A stretch of DNA of 64,000 nt from Agromyces albus (lineage in GTDB: Bacteria > Actinomycetota > Actinomycetes > Actinomycetales > Microbacteriaceae): positions 124,001-188,000 of the forward strand of contig NZ_SDPN01000003.1 in assembly GCF_004134825.1 (NCBI RefSeq), given 5' to 3'. The translations under genes were made by a program, and so were the position numbers. Positions 41,043-51,935 of this stretch are shown one piece after another; within the stretch, counting starts at the first letter, position 1, and each line of letters starts with the position of its first letter. A model generated the notes under the pieces. The model was given only the letters and a program-made list of their open reading frames with translations, was not told the origin of the DNA and ran no database searches.

Positions 41043-41340
41043 CGTCGCGTCGGTCGCTGACGTGGCGTCGGTCGCTGCGGCGGCGAAGCGCCGTCGAGAA
41101 GGACCAGGTGAACACGAGGCCGAGGGCGGATGCCACGGATGCCAGCGCGAGCGCGGGCATCAAAAGGGTGTAGGCCAGGTTCTGGAACGCCCACATGGCG
41201 ATGATCTCGTCACTCGGCTCCTCGCCGCTCCACGAGACGCTCTGCATCTCGAGCATCGCCGTCGTGATCCACCACAGCCCGACCAGCGCGAGTACGCAGA
41301 TGGCCCCCAGGGCGATCTGCGCCGGATGAGGCGCCCTCAC
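41002..41340 (-). CDS. Small membrane protein, repeat-encoded tail
   Basis: The 112-residue protein has two membrane helices (about 8-28 and 55-80). The C-terminus is highly charged (SDRRHVSDRRDVSDRREVRDR), encoded by the 18-bp repeats and overlapping the end of the convergent kinase gene by 41 bases. The family is not recognised. The start overlaps the next gene's stop (ATGA at 41337-41340). Confidence 0.72.
   Translation of the reverse strand: MRAPHPAQIALGAICVLALVGLWWITTAMLEMQSVSWSGEEPSDEIIAMWAFQNLAYTLLMPALALASVASALGLVFTWSFSTALRRRSDRRHVSDRRDVSDRREVRDRLER
41011..41082. repeat. Four tandem 18-bp repeats in overlapping convergent gene ends
   Basis: Units start at 41011, 41029, 41047 and 41065, with consensus GCGTCGGTCGCTGACGTC. 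The kinase stop (TGA, 41040-41042) falls inside the second unit. On the minus strand the array encodes a six-residue repeat (SDRR + two) of the membrane protein tail. Array length probably varies between strains. Confidence 0.75.
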
Positions 41341-41933
41341 CGGCCAGAATCCCTACGTCGTCCGAAGATCGCCATCGAGGCGAGCGCCACGACCACGCCG
41401 ATCACCCCGGCCTGCACCAGCCCCGGTGCGAGCGACATGGCGAACTGTGCGAGGGTCGCGTCGTACCCGGTCCCCGGGCGACCCATGTAGCCTCCGGGGT
41501 CCGAGGCGTAGCTCCAGAACAGGCCGACCCCGAGGAGGACGCAGCCGACGCCGGCGCCCAGCGCGATCCAGAGCCAGCGCCAGCGAGTGCGGCGCTCCTC
41601 GGCCTCGTCGACGCCGTCGAGATCGGGCTCCGCGAATACGGCCGGATCGACCGATGCGTCGGGCGCCGCGGCATCCGCCGACCGGATCTCGGAGGTCGTG
41701 GGCGGCATTGCGACGTGCGCGTGCTCCGCCGGCTCGGCGGACCTCACCGCGACAGGTGGGACCGGTGGGATGCGCCCGGACGCCGGCGCGGTCGGGGCCT
41801 GCGGCGATCGCACGACGTTCTGCGGCGGTGTCGCCACCGAGGCCGCCTCCGATTCGGGCGACGGCACATACCCGCGCTGGAACCGTGGATCGAACCTCGG
41901 GTCGATGTCCTGTGCGCTCCGGCCCTCACTCAT
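41337..41933 (-). CDS. Membrane protein with Pro-rich cytoplasmic region
   Basis: ATG 41933 (GAGGGG upstream; GTG 41939 possible) gives 198 residues. About 100 Pro/Ala/Glu-rich residues precede two membrane helices (about 122-145 and 165-187). It is translationally coupled to the small membrane protein at 41002-41340. Probably a cell-envelope or secretion accessory; the family is not known. Confidence 0.7.
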   Translation of the reverse strand: MSEGRSAQDIDPRFDPRFQRGYVPSPESEAASVATPPQNVVRSPQAPTAPASGRIPPVPPVAVRSAEPAEHAHVAMPPTTSEIRSADAAAPDASVDPAVFAEPDLDGVDEAEERRTRWRWLWIALGAGVGCVLLGVGLFWSYASDPGGYMGRPGTGYDATLAQFAMSLAPGLVQAGVIGVVVALASMAIFGRRRDSGR

Positions 41934-42013
41934 GGTCACCCCTCATGATCGATCAGGGTCACAGTACCGCGCACGAGCCATCGGGGAGCGACGCCGGAGT
42001 TGTCCGACTCCGT

Positions 42014-43864
42014 TCAGCTCACGAACGAGAGCGAACTCCACCCGGTTCCGACAACCGACCGGGGCTTCCATCCGGAGAATCCATCGCCCGGGTAGAGCCA
42101 GAGACGGCCGGAGGCGTCCCGCCCCATCACGTCGTCGTTGCCGTCTCCGGTGAAGTCGCCCGAGCCGAACACCGCATCGAACCCGCCCCAACCGGTGCCG
42201 ACGAGGGAGGGTGGCGCCCATCCGCCGGATCCCGACGACGGGTGCACGTGGAGCTGCCCGGCGCTGTTGCGCCCCATGACGTTCGCACGGCCGTACCCGC
42301 CGAAGTCACCGACCGCGAAGACCTGGTCGTAGACGTTCCAGCCGACACCCACCTTCGACACGGATCCGAACCCGCCGGCGCCGTCGCCCGGATACAGCCA
42401 GAGGTTGCCCGCGCCATCCCGCGCCAGCAGGTCGACGTGGCCGTCTCCGGAGAAGTCGCCGGGACTGAAGATCGAGTTCATGACGCTCCAACCGGTGCCG
42501 ACCACGCCCCAGTCGAGCCAGCCGCCCGAGCCGTCGCCTCGGTAGAGGAACAGGCGCCCTGCGCCGTCACGCGCCATCACGTCGGCATGCCCGTCGCCCG
42601 AGAAGTCGCCCGCCGCGAACACGTGGTTCATCGCCCCCCAACCCGAACCGATGGTGGAGACGCCCGACCAGCCGGATGCCCCGTCGCCCGCGTACATGAG
42701 CAGGCCTCCTCCTCTCGAGCGCACGATCACGTCGGGATCGTCGTCACCCGAGAAGTCACGATCCAGTCGCGAGAACTCGATGCTCAGATCGAGCAGCGCC
42801 TCGTCGCCGTCTCCGATGGTCACCACCTCGGACGCGTTGGGCCGGGGAGTCCAGCTCTCATCGCCGTCGACCCGGATGCGATACGACCCCGGTGCGAGCC
42901 CGGTGAGGGTGTAGTAGCCGGTATCGGCGGAAGCCGTCGGCGACACCGGCGTCGTTCCGGCGCCCTCCCACACAGGCTCGGCTCCGGTGCCGGCGTCGCG
43001 CTCGAGTTGCACCGAGAGGAACGGCGTCACCTCTGGATCGCCGCATCTCGGGCACAGGATGTTGCCGCTGAGTCGCGTGTACCGGTACATCGTCACGTCG
43101 ACACCGGTGCGCACCTCACCGCTGGCGAGGTCGAGGCCACTTTCGAGGATCGCGGGCTGGTACTCCGTGGCGGTCGAGAACCGGAGCGAGTACTCGGCCG
43201 GAGGAAGGCCGTCGAACGTGTAGATCCCATCGGCAGCCGTCAGCATGGTGTCGACGGTGACCGGCACGTCGCCGCCCTCCGGATCGAACGCGGAGGCCGT
43301 CACCCGAACTGCCCCCAACGGCACGCCATCCGTGTTGCGCACCGTTCCCGCGAGCGACGCGCCAGGGGGCAGCGTGATGTCTCGCTGCAGCGCTTCCTCG
43401 CCGAGTTGGAAGCGTGTCACGTTCGGCGAGGGAACCGGATGCGACGGCCACCACATGGTCGCGAATCCTTCGTCGCCGACGTCGTCGAACTCGAGTTCGT
43501 ACGAGCCGCGAGGCAACGACTCGAACAGGTAGCGACCTTCTGCGTCGGTCTGCGTCTTCATCTCGGTCCAGCTGCCGTTGAAGGCGCTGTAGAGCCGTGC
43601 GGTGACGACGACTTCGCCGTCACCCGCAGGCGTCGACGCGCTTCCGAGCGTGACCGTGCCCGAGATCGACGGGGTCTCCGCCGCCATGGCGGGAGTCAGC
43701 GCGAGCGACTGCGACGCGGCGGCGAGAGCGAGGGCTGCCAACACGGCCATACCCAGCCGCCGGCCCATGCGGCGGCGCGCCGGCCGCCCGTATGCAGGGC
43801 CCGCGCCCTGCCGATCGTCGATGTACTTCCCCCGGTCATCGACGTACCCCACTTTGCGCGACAT
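42014..43864 (-). CDS. Secreted protein with carboxypeptidase-regulatory-like and FG-GAP repeats
   Basis: The 616-residue protein has a long positively charged N-terminus and a signal sequence ending near AMAAETP (about residue 62). Two to three carboxypeptidase-regulatory-like (Ig-like) domains follow (SISGTVTLGS, ASLAGTVRNTDG, TRLSGNILCPRC). The C-terminal half consists of at least five FG-GAP/VCBS repeats (GDFSGDGHADVMARDGAGRLFLYRGDG), a calcium-binding beta-propeller. It is probably cell-surface or secreted, with adhesion as a possible role. The gene stands alone. Confidence 0.82.
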   Translation of the reverse strand: MSRKVGYVDDRGKYIDDRQGAGPAYGRPARRRMGRRLGMAVLAALALAAASQSLALTPAMAAETPSISGTVTLGSASTPAGDGEVVVTARLYSAFNGSWTEMKTQTDAEGRYLFESLPRGSYELEFDDVGDEGFATMWWPSHPVPSPNVTRFQLGEEALQRDITLPPGASLAGTVRNTDGVPLGAVRVTASAFDPEGGDVPVTVDTMLTAADGIYTFDGLPPAEYSLRFSTATEYQPAILESGLDLASGEVRTGVDVTMYRYTRLSGNILCPRCGDPEVTPFLSVQLERDAGTGAEPVWEGAGTTPVSPTASADTGYYTLTGLAPGSYRIRVDGDESWTPRPNASEVVTIGDGDEALLDLSIEFSRLDRDFSGDDDPDVIVRSRGGGLLMYAGDGASGWSGVSTIGSGWGAMNHVFAAGDFSGDGHADVMARDGAGRLFLYRGDGSGGWLDWGVVGTGWSVMNSIFSPGDFSGDGHVDLLARDGAGNLWLYPGDGAGGFGSVSKVGVGWNVYDQVFAVGDFGGYGRANVMGRNSAGQLHVHPSSGSGGWAPPSLVGTGWGGFDAVFGSGDFTGDGNDDVMGRDASGRLWLYPGDGFSGWKPRSVVGTGWSSLSFVS

Positions 43865-43971
43865 AGCCGGAACGTACCAATGTTGAGGACTTCTCGCAAC
43901 GTCGATCGCCGAAGGCGGTGCGACCGGGGCGAGGCGGCCCGGCGAGGGAGCCGTTGCACGGCCGCGCAGGC

Positions 43972-44925
43972 TCAGTCTGGCTCGCCGCTCAGCAGGCCGC
44001 GCAACCAGTCGCGCGCCTCGATGAAGATCTCGTCGTCGTACTTCGAGTGATAGGAGACTTCTTGGCGATCGGCTCGCGGATACGAACCGAGGAACAGCAC
44101 ATTGGGGCTCGTGCGGCGCAGGCCGAGCAACGCGTCGGCGACGCGCTCGTCGGCGATGTGGCCGTCGAGGTCGACGACGAAGCGGTAGCGGCCGAGGGCG
44201 TCGCCGATGGGCCGCGACTGGAGGAGCGAGAGGTTCACGCCTCGGGTGGAGAACTGCTCGAGCATCGCGAGCAGCGAGCCCGGCTCGTCGGTCGGGAGCT
44301 CGATGATGAGGCTCGTCTTGTCGGCTCCCGTGGGTTCGGTGAGCACGTGGGAGCGGCTCACGAGCACGAAGCGCGTGACGGCGTTGGGGTTGTCGCCGAT
44401 GTCATGGGCGAGCACCACGAGGTCGAGGTGCTCGGTGATGCCGGGCGGTGCCACCGCGGCATCCGCTTGGCTGCCCTCGAACAGGGATGCCGCGGCCTGC
44501 ACGTTGCTCGTCGCCGGGATGTGCCCGTGGTCGGGCAGCTCCCGTTCGAGCCAGCGGCGCGACTGCGCGTAGGCGACCGGGTGGGCGTTCACGACGTGCA
44601 CGTCGGCGAGGGTCGTGCCCTCGCGGGCGACGAGCACGAAGTTCACGGGCACGAGGTACTCGCCGATGATGCGCAGCCCCGGCACGGTCGCGAGCGCGTC
44701 CTGCGTGGCCGAGACGCCGCCCTCGATCGAGTTCTCGATCGCGATCATCGCCGCGATCGAACGGCCGCTCGTGACATCCGCGAGTGCCTCGCCGACGTTG
44801 TTGACCGAGCGCCAATGCTTGCCCGCGGCCTCGGGCACTTGTTTCAGCGCCGCTTCGGTGAAGGTTCCGGCCGGACCCAGATAGGAGTAGGTCTCCTCGG
44901 GCGAAGCAGGCGCGGCATCCATCAT
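43972..44925 (-). CDS. pheA: Prephenate dehydratase
   Basis: ATG 44925 (MMDAAPASP) gives 317 residues. The PDT domain has YLGPAGTFTEAAL, IAAMIAIENSIEGGV and NAVTRFVLVSR (the TRF substrate motif). The C-terminal ACT domain (about 205-285) carries GSLLAMLEQFSTRGVNLSLLQSRP, the phenylalanine-binding region. It converts prephenate to phenylpyruvate in phenylalanine biosynthesis. The gene stands alone, divergent from the DUF445 gene. Confidence 0.95.
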   Translation of the reverse strand: MMDAAPASPEETYSYLGPAGTFTEAALKQVPEAAGKHWRSVNNVGEALADVTSGRSIAAMIAIENSIEGGVSATQDALATVPGLRIIGEYLVPVNFVLVAREGTTLADVHVVNAHPVAYAQSRRWLERELPDHGHIPATSNVQAAASLFEGSQADAAVAPPGITEHLDLVVLAHDIGDNPNAVTRFVLVSRSHVLTEPTGADKTSLIIELPTDEPGSLLAMLEQFSTRGVNLSLLQSRPIGDALGRYRFVVDLDGHIADERVADALLGLRRTSPNVLFLGSYPRADRQEVSYHSKYDDEIFIEARDWLRGLLSGEPD

Positions 44926-45009
44926 GCAGGCAAGCCTAGCCAGCGCCCGGGCGGCGAAGCGGTTAGCGTCGAAACCGACCGCAATCCGATGCGCGATGGA
45001 GGTCTGGTC

Positions 45010-46287
45010 ATGACCGTGATCGAAGATCTGCGAGTGGTGCCGACCGATGCCGAACGGCTGGTCGCGCTGCGGCGCATGAAGCGCGTCGCGACGAGCCTGC
45101 TCGCCGTCGCCGCTGTGGTGTTCGCGGTGTCGTTCGCGCTGCAGGACGCCGTGCAGTGGCTCGCCTACGTCCGCGCCGCCGCCGAGGGCGCGATGGTCGG
45201 CGCGATCGCCGACTGGTTCGCGGTGACGGCGCTCTTCCGGCATCCGCTCGGGCTGCCGATCCCCCACACCGCGATCATCCCGAACCGCAAGGACGAGATC
45301 GGGGCGAGCCTCGGTGCGTTCGTCGAGAACGAGTTCCTCTCCGACGAGGTCGTGCTCGGCAAGCTCGAGTCGATGGGCGTTGCGCGGCGCCTCGGCGAGT
45401 GGCTCGCGATGCCCGAGCACGCCGAACGGCTCACCGCCGAGGTCTCCGTCGCCGCGCGCGGGGTGCTCACCCTCCTCGGCGACGAGGATGTCGAGGACGT
45501 GATCGAGAACCTCGCCCGCCGGCACGTCTTCGCGCCCGAGTGGGGTCCGGCGATCGGGCGCCTCGGCGCTCGGCTCGTGGAGTCCGACCAGCAGCGCACG
45601 GCGATCGACGTCGTGCTCGAGAAGGCCGAAGGATGGCTCGAGTCCCATCCCGAGGCGTTCGGCAGCATGGTCTCCGACCGCCTGCCGCGCTGGCTTCCCG
45701 GATTCGTCGATCGCATGGTCGACGACCGCGCCTCACGAGAGGTGCGGTCGTTCGTGCGCGCCGTGCGCGTCGACCCGAGGCATCCGCTGCGGATCGCGAT
45801 CGACCGCTACCTCGCCGACCTCACCGACGATCTCCAGCACGACCCGGACATGATCGCCCGCGTCGAGTCGCTGAAGGCCGAGCTCCTCGAGAGCGCCCGG
45901 CTGCGCGAGTTCGCCGGCGAGGTGTGGGAGTCGGTGAAGCACACGCTCGCCGAGTCGCTCGCCGACGAGCACAGTGAACTGCGCGCCGGGCTGCGCTCGG
46001 CGGTCATCGAGGTGGGATCGCGCCTCGCGAGCGACGAGGAGCTCGCGGCCAAGGTCGACGCCTGGGTCGCGGATGCCGCAGCCTACGTCGTGCGCACCTA
46101 CCGGCACGAGATCGCCGGGGTCATCACCGAGACCGTCGAGCGGTGGGACCCGCGCGAGACCACCGAGAAGCTCGAGCTCCAGGTGGGCCGCGACCTGCAG
46201 TTCATCCGCATCAACGGCACCGTGGTCGGCGCGCTCGCCGGGCTCGCGATCTTCACGGTCGCGACCGGAGTGGGCGCGCTCCTCTGA
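45010..46287 (+). CDS. DUF445 membrane protein
   Basis: ATG 45010 with GGAGG eight bases upstream gives 425 residues. An N-terminal helix (about 26-50) is followed by the DUF445 signature RAAAEGAMVGAIADWFAVTALFRHPLGLPIPHTAIIPNRKDEIG. A long helical middle region follows and a final membrane helix near the C-terminus (FIRINGTVVGALAGL). Function is not established; the family is widespread in envelope contexts. Confidence 0.9.
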   Translation: MTVIEDLRVVPTDAERLVALRRMKRVATSLLAVAAVVFAVSFALQDAVQWLAYVRAAAEGAMVGAIADWFAVTALFRHPLGLPIPHTAIIPNRKDEIGASLGAFVENEFLSDEVVLGKLESMGVARRLGEWLAMPEHAERLTAEVSVAARGVLTLLGDEDVEDVIENLARRHVFAPEWGPAIGRLGARLVESDQQRTAIDVVLEKAEGWLESHPEAFGSMVSDRLPRWLPGFVDRMVDDRASREVRSFVRAVRVDPRHPLRIAIDRYLADLTDDLQHDPDMIARVESLKAELLESARLREFAGEVWESVKHTLAESLADEHSELRAGLRSAVIEVGSRLASDEELAAKVDAWVADAAAYVVRTYRHEIAGVITETVERWDPRETTEKLELQVGRDLQFIRINGTVVGALAGLAIFTVATGVGALL

Positions 46288-46333
46288 GAAATGACCGCGT
46301 GACGGACCGGGGCGCCGGTGACAGACTGGGGGG

Positions 46334-47965
<1,632 letters not shown>

Positions 47966-47974
47966 CGCGCCTCC

Positions 47975-48085
47975 CCGGTGGTCGAGTAGCGCCGCGCGCC
48001 AGCGCGACGCGTATCGAGATTACCCAACGTGCACGTGCGGGCAGGGTGGTTTCGATACGGCGCTGCGCGCCTACTCAACCACCGG
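47975..48085. repeat. REP-type palindromic element, dimeric copy
   Basis: CCGGTGGTCGAGTAGC at the left pairs with GCCTACTCAACCACCGG at the right; inside lie GCGCCGCGCG...CGTATCGAGATTACC and GGTGGTTTCGATACGGCGC. This is two copies of one unit in opposite orientation. A shorter single copy lies at 59249-59295. Such elements act as transcription ends or spacer repeats between genes. Here it separates pgm from the amidase gene, which is convergent. Confidence 0.75.
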
Positions 48086-48087
48086 AG

Positions 48088-49434
48088 CTACGCGAGCGAG
48101 AAGTAGCTGACGTAGCCGCCGCCGGTGGCGAGGGCCTGGTCGACGTCCCAGTAATCGGCGTCCTTGGTGTGCCCGCCGACCCAGACCTTGGTTCCGGTCT
48201 CGGTGTGCTCGACGCGCGTGACGACGGCCGTGTGGTCGCGGTCGCCGGAGGAGTCCCAGTCGAACTGCGCGATGTCGCCGACCTTCACGAGCGAACGCTG
48301 CGAATCGTCGAGCGCCGTCGCCCGGTCGGGGCGCGCGGCGAGGTAGTCGCGGAGCGCGGTGGAGCTCACCCACGCGGCACCCATCGCACCGGTAGCCGCG
48401 TCGTGGTACCACTCGCCGTCCATCGTCCAGCCGCGGGCGATGAGCGACTGGCTCGCGAAGTTCGCGCAGTCGACACCGCTCAAGACGGTGTACTGCGCGG
48501 TGTTGTAACTGCTCCAGTAGGTGAGCACGTAGCCGACCTGCGCGTCGATGGCCGGGTTGGTCGTGTAGGCGAGGGTGAGGGCGTGCGGCACGGACTGCGT
48601 CGAGGCATGCACGATGCCGGGGAGCTCGGTGGTGAATGCCGCGGGAACGGATGCGCCGGCGGCGACGGTCGCGCCGGGCGCCTCGACGTCGACGGGCTCG
48701 CCCGCGACATCCGCGAATCGCACCTCCGCGCTGCCGAGCGCGTTCTCGGCGACGGCCGGCACGGCGAACGTCACGTGGCTCTCGTCGATCGCGACGATCG
48801 CCGCGGGAACGCCCGCGACGGTGACGGATGCGACCTGATCGAGCTCCTCGCCGGTGACGGTGACCTGCGTGCCGCCGGTGAAGGGCGCCTCGGCGACCGA
48901 CAGGCCGCTCGTGATCGCGGGGCCGTCGTCCGTGTCGATGAGCGAGACGAGTTCGTCGACAGCGGCCGCTTCAACGGGATCGACCGTCTCGGCGACCGTG
49001 GCGACCGCCTCACGAGCCGAGACGACCCTCGTCGCGCCCTCACCGGCGGACGCAGCGACCGTGCCGAACGCGCTCACGCCCATGATCGCGGCGACGCAAC
49101 CGAACGCGATGGAACGGCGCATCCCCGGCGCAGGTCGTCGATTTCGAACTGGATCGGCACGATGGCGAGGCTCGCGCGGCCCCTCCGAAGCCGTCTCGGG
49201 TTCGGCGGGCGCGGCTGCGGCCGAATCGGACGAGTCGACGGGAGCGGGATCCCCGAGGGAGCCGGTGGAATCGGCGGGAGCCGGGTCGCCGACCGCGTAT
49301 GAATCGGTCGGAGCGGGGTCACCGATCGCGGGTGAATCGGCAGGAGTGAGGTCGCCGAGGGCGGCGTACGAGACGGAAGGGGGTTCACGGAACGTCGAAC
49401 GGCGGCGCGATGGCAGCATGAAGTTCTGAAACAC
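48088..49434 (-). CDS. Secreted amidase-domain protein with IPT/TIG-like domain
   Basis: GTG 49434 gives 448 residues; a start at residue 105 (MRRSIAFGC, the signal sequence) is also plausible. The N-terminal part repeats GDPAPADS-like units. After the membrane/signal helix comes an IPT/TIG-like domain (GGTQVTVTGEELDQVASVTVAGVPAAIV). A C-terminal amidase_6 domain follows: LTYWSSYNTAQY, SGVDCANFASQSLIARGW (catalytic Cys), VGDIAQFDWDSSGDRDHTAVVTRVEH (His) and WVGGHTKDADYWDV. It probably cleaves peptidoglycan cross-bridges outside the cell. Confidence 0.82.
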   Translation of the reverse strand: MFQNFMLPSRRRSTFREPPSVSYAALGDLTPADSPAIGDPAPTDSYAVGDPAPADSTGSLGDPAPVDSSDSAAAAPAEPETASEGPREPRHRADPVRNRRPAPGMRRSIAFGCVAAIMGVSAFGTVAASAGEGATRVVSAREAVATVAETVDPVEAAAVDELVSLIDTDDGPAITSGLSVAEAPFTGGTQVTVTGEELDQVASVTVAGVPAAIVAIDESHVTFAVPAVAENALGSAEVRFADVAGEPVDVEAPGATVAAGASVPAAFTTELPGIVHASTQSVPHALTLAYTTNPAIDAQVGYVLTYWSSYNTAQYTVLSGVDCANFASQSLIARGWTMDGEWYHDAATGAMGAAWVSSTALRDYLAARPDRATALDDSQRSLVKVGDIAQFDWDSSGDRDHTAVVTRVEHTETGTKVWVGGHTKDADYWDVDQALATGGGYVSYFSLA

Positions 49435-49520
49435 GTGGGGATCTTCCGGTCGGCATTTCGGGGGACCGCGTCACCCCATCACGACCGAATGTGAGGGAAC
49501 CTCCTAAACGCTGGGAGAGC

Positions 49521-49541
49521 CGTGAGAGCGCGCTCACCCAG
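49521..49541. promoter_or_regulatory. CebR-like operator sequence upstream of the amidase gene
   Basis: CGTGAGAGCGCGCTCACC and the following CAGTG match the site at 51859-51881 at all but one position in the core (G for T). It lies about 90 bases upstream of the amidase gene start and just after the MFS gene end. It may extend the LacI regulator's reach, or be a chance relic. Confidence 0.4.
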
Positions 49542-49544
49542 TGT

Positions 49545-50927
49545 TCAGGCGGGCACGCTCGTACGCCGCATCGCCAGGCGGAGCACGGCGATGATGAGCG
49601 GCACGAGCACGAGCACCGCCACGACGTTCACCACCGCGAAGCCGCCGATGCCGAGGATCACCCCGGAGAGGGCAGCGGATGCCGCCGCCGTCACGTTCAT
49701 CGCGGCATCCGTGGCGCCCTGCAACGGCACCCGGACCGCCGGGTCGACCGAGGTCGTGAGCAGCGTCGATCCGCCGATGAGGCCGCACGACCAGCCGAGC
49801 CCGAGGAGACCGAGCGCGACGGGCACGAGCAGCATGTCGTCGCCCGCGGCGAGGATGCCGATGAGCGTCGCTGCGAAGAGGATGACCGCTCCGCCGACGA
49901 TGACGCGCACCGGGCCGACCCGGTCGACGAGCCAGCCGACGATGGGGCTCGCGCCGTACATGCCGAACACGTGGATGCTGATGACCACCCCGACGAGCGT
50001 GAGCGACAGCCCGTGGTCGGTCATGTGCACCGGCGTCATGACCATGACGCCGACCATCACCGTGTGCGAGCACACGATGGCGAGGACCGCGACGAGGGAG
50101 CGCGGATTGCGCATCGCCGTGCGCAGCGCCTGCCAGGCGCCGACGCGCTCTGCGACCGGAGCCGTGTCGGCGACCGCGGCTGGCGCCGCCTCGTCGGCGA
50201 CATCGAGGGCCGGCACGTCTGGGGCGATCGGAGCCGAGCCGGCGACGTCGGCGACCCCATCGGGAGCGATCGGTGGATCATCGTCGGGGTCGGCGGCGGA
50301 CGCGCTCGTCGCGGCATCCGATGCGAGCGCTCCGGCCCGCGGCACCCGCAGGAGCGCGGCGACGAGCACGGTCGAGAGGCCGAACACGGCACCCGAGAGC
50401 AGGAACGGCCCGACGAACGGCGGGAGTCCGAGCGCGCGGCCCAGGACGTCTCCCGTGTCCGCGAGCAGGGGGCCGGCGACCGAGCCGAGTGTCGTCGCCC
50501 ACAGCACGAGCGACATGGCGCGAGCCTCGAAACCGGGTGCTGCCACTTCGGTGGCCGCGAATCGTGCCTGCAGGCCCGCGGCAGCGCCCGCGCCGAACAC
50601 TGCGAGCGCGAGGAAGACGAGCGGGATCCAGCCACCCGCCGACCCCACCACGATGAGCACGGCGCCGACGAAGGCGAGCCCGTAGCCGGCGGCGAGGGCG
50701 ACATGGCGGCCGGAGCGCACCGCGAGCCGTGCGAGCGGAATCGCCGAGACCGCGGCCCCGAGGACGGTCGCGGACTGAGCCAGGCCGGCGAGCACGGCGG
50801 TGCCGGTGAGGTCTTGGGCGAGGAGCGCCGCGACCGCGACGCCGGACGCCACGCCGACACCCGCGAGCAGCTGATTGACGATCAGCACCGCGAGCGAGAC
50901 GCCGCGCCGCGGCATCCGTTCAGCCAT
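49545..50927 (-). CDS. Major facilitator superfamily transporter
   Basis: The 460-residue protein has about twelve membrane helices in two bundles of six, separated by a long acidic loop (ASDAATSASAADPDDDPPIAPDG). GYGLAFVGAVL and the basic loop VGWLVDRVGPVR fit an MFS signature. It resembles drug or sugar exporters. The start overlaps the end of the VanY gene by eight bases, so the two may be co-transcribed. The substrate cannot be told from sequence. Confidence 0.85.
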   Translation of the reverse strand: MAERMPRRGVSLAVLIVNQLLAGVGVASGVAVAALLAQDLTGTAVLAGLAQSATVLGAAVSAIPLARLAVRSGRHVALAAGYGLAFVGAVLIVVGSAGGWIPLVFLALAVFGAGAAAGLQARFAATEVAAPGFEARAMSLVLWATTLGSVAGPLLADTGDVLGRALGLPPFVGPFLLSGAVFGLSTVLVAALLRVPRAGALASDAATSASAADPDDDPPIAPDGVADVAGSAPIAPDVPALDVADEAAPAAVADTAPVAERVGAWQALRTAMRNPRSLVAVLAIVCSHTVMVGVMVMTPVHMTDHGLSLTLVGVVISIHVFGMYGASPIVGWLVDRVGPVRVIVGGAVILFAATLIGILAAGDDMLLVPVALGLLGLGWSCGLIGGSTLLTTSVDPAVRVPLQGATDAAMNVTAAASAALSGVILGIGGFAVVNVVAVLVLVPLIIAVLRLAMRRTSVPA

Positions 50928-51735
50928 AGTCTGGCGCTGCCGGGAGGCCGAAGAACTCTTCGAGGGTCACGACGCCAGTCTCGTGCATCTCGGTCGCGAG
51001 GGGCACCCCCACATAGCGGAAGTGCCACGGCTCGAACGAGTACCCGGTCACCGGGGTCTTATCGGCCGGATATCGCAGGATGAACCCGAATCGCCACGCG
51101 TTGTCGCGCAGCCAGATGCCCTCGGGCAGCTCGGCGAGGCACGGGTCGAGCGAGCACTCCCCCGACAGCGGGCCGATGTCGATCGTGAGCCCGGTCTGGT
51201 GCTCGCTGAATCCCGGGCGCGCGGTGGTGAGGTCGTCGCCGTCGTAGACGTTCTCCTGGGCGCTGTACGACCGGTAGGCGCTGTTCGAGGCGAGCTCGAG
51301 CCCGGCCTCGTCGAACGCCGCCTGGAACATCGAGACCACGGCGTCGGATGCCTCCTGCCGAAGCAGCGGCTCGTTGGTGTGCTCGACCGGTACGTCGACG
51401 AGGTCTGGCGGTTCGAAGTCCTGCGGGGTGAGCGGCCGGAGCTTGTTGACGACGACCCAGATGCTCATGGGGTCGTCGAGGGAGTGCGCAGCCCGATCGA
51501 ACGTGTCGACGGGCGCCGGCGGCGGAGGCTCGGCCGGCGCGGGTCGCACGGTCGGAGTCTCGGTGGGGTCGGATGCCGCGCTCGGGCCGGTATCGCCGTT
51601 CGAATCGTCGCCCGCAACGGCCCCGATCACGACCACGCTCGCGGCGATCAGTACGAGGCTCAGGGAGAGCGCCACGACCAGGCGCCGGTTCTGCCTGACG
51701 CGATCGGAGGGCTCTCGACGCTCGCTTGCAGACAC
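50920..51735 (-). CDS. VanY-type D-alanyl-D-alanine carboxypeptidase
   Basis: The 271-residue protein has a basic start and one membrane anchor (about 18-40), then a VanY/M15 domain: LASNSAYRSYSAQENVYDG, GFSEHQTGLTIDIG (zinc ligands His and Asp), NAWRFGFILRYP and FEPWHFRYVG (zinc His). It removes the terminal D-Ala from peptidoglycan stem peptides outside the membrane. No vanHAX-like genes are nearby, so it is probably housekeeping rather than resistance. Confidence 0.92.
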   Translation of the reverse strand: MSASERREPSDRVRQNRRLVVALSLSLVLIAASVVVIGAVAGDDSNGDTGPSAASDPTETPTVRPAPAEPPPPAPVDTFDRAAHSLDDPMSIWVVVNKLRPLTPQDFEPPDLVDVPVEHTNEPLLRQEASDAVVSMFQAAFDEAGLELASNSAYRSYSAQENVYDGDDLTTARPGFSEHQTGLTIDIGPLSGECSLDPCLAELPEGIWLRDNAWRFGFILRYPADKTPVTGYSFEPWHFRYVGVPLATEMHETGVVTLEEFFGLPAAPDYG

Positions 51736-51804
51736 GGTTTCGAGTGTACGCCCGCGGCCGCGGGGCGCTCGGGCGGGTCACGTCTCGGTAACGGAACCCT
51801 CGAA

Positions 51805-51874
51805 TGAGAGCGCTCTCTTGACAATGCGATCCACGGCTGCTTATCATCAGGGCTGCATCGTGAGAGCGCTCTCA
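51805..51874 (+). promoter_or_regulatory. Promoter flanked by two LacI/CebR-type operators
   Basis: TGAGAGCGCTCTCT (51805-51818) and TGAGAGCGCTCTCA (51861-51874) are near-identical palindromes. Between them is TTGACA (51818-51823) and TATCAT (51842-51847), an 18-base spacing. CebR of Streptomyces binds the related palindrome TGGGAGCGCTCCCA and is relieved by cellobiose. The repressor encoded at 56726 should act here and shut off the sugar operon. Confidence 0.85.
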
Positions 51875-51935
51875 CCCAGTGGGCCAGCGCGTCCTCACGT
51901 GACCATTCCGACACCACGCACACAAGGGAGTGACC

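Noticed and set aside
43918-45009. Upstream extension of the DUF445 frame
   Set aside because: It runs antisense through pheA; the Shine-Dalgarno site and family N-terminus place the start at 45010.
50920-51735. Vancomycin resistance gene
   Set aside because: VanY-like carboxypeptidases are common housekeeping enzymes and no vanHAX or vanRS-like genes are nearby.
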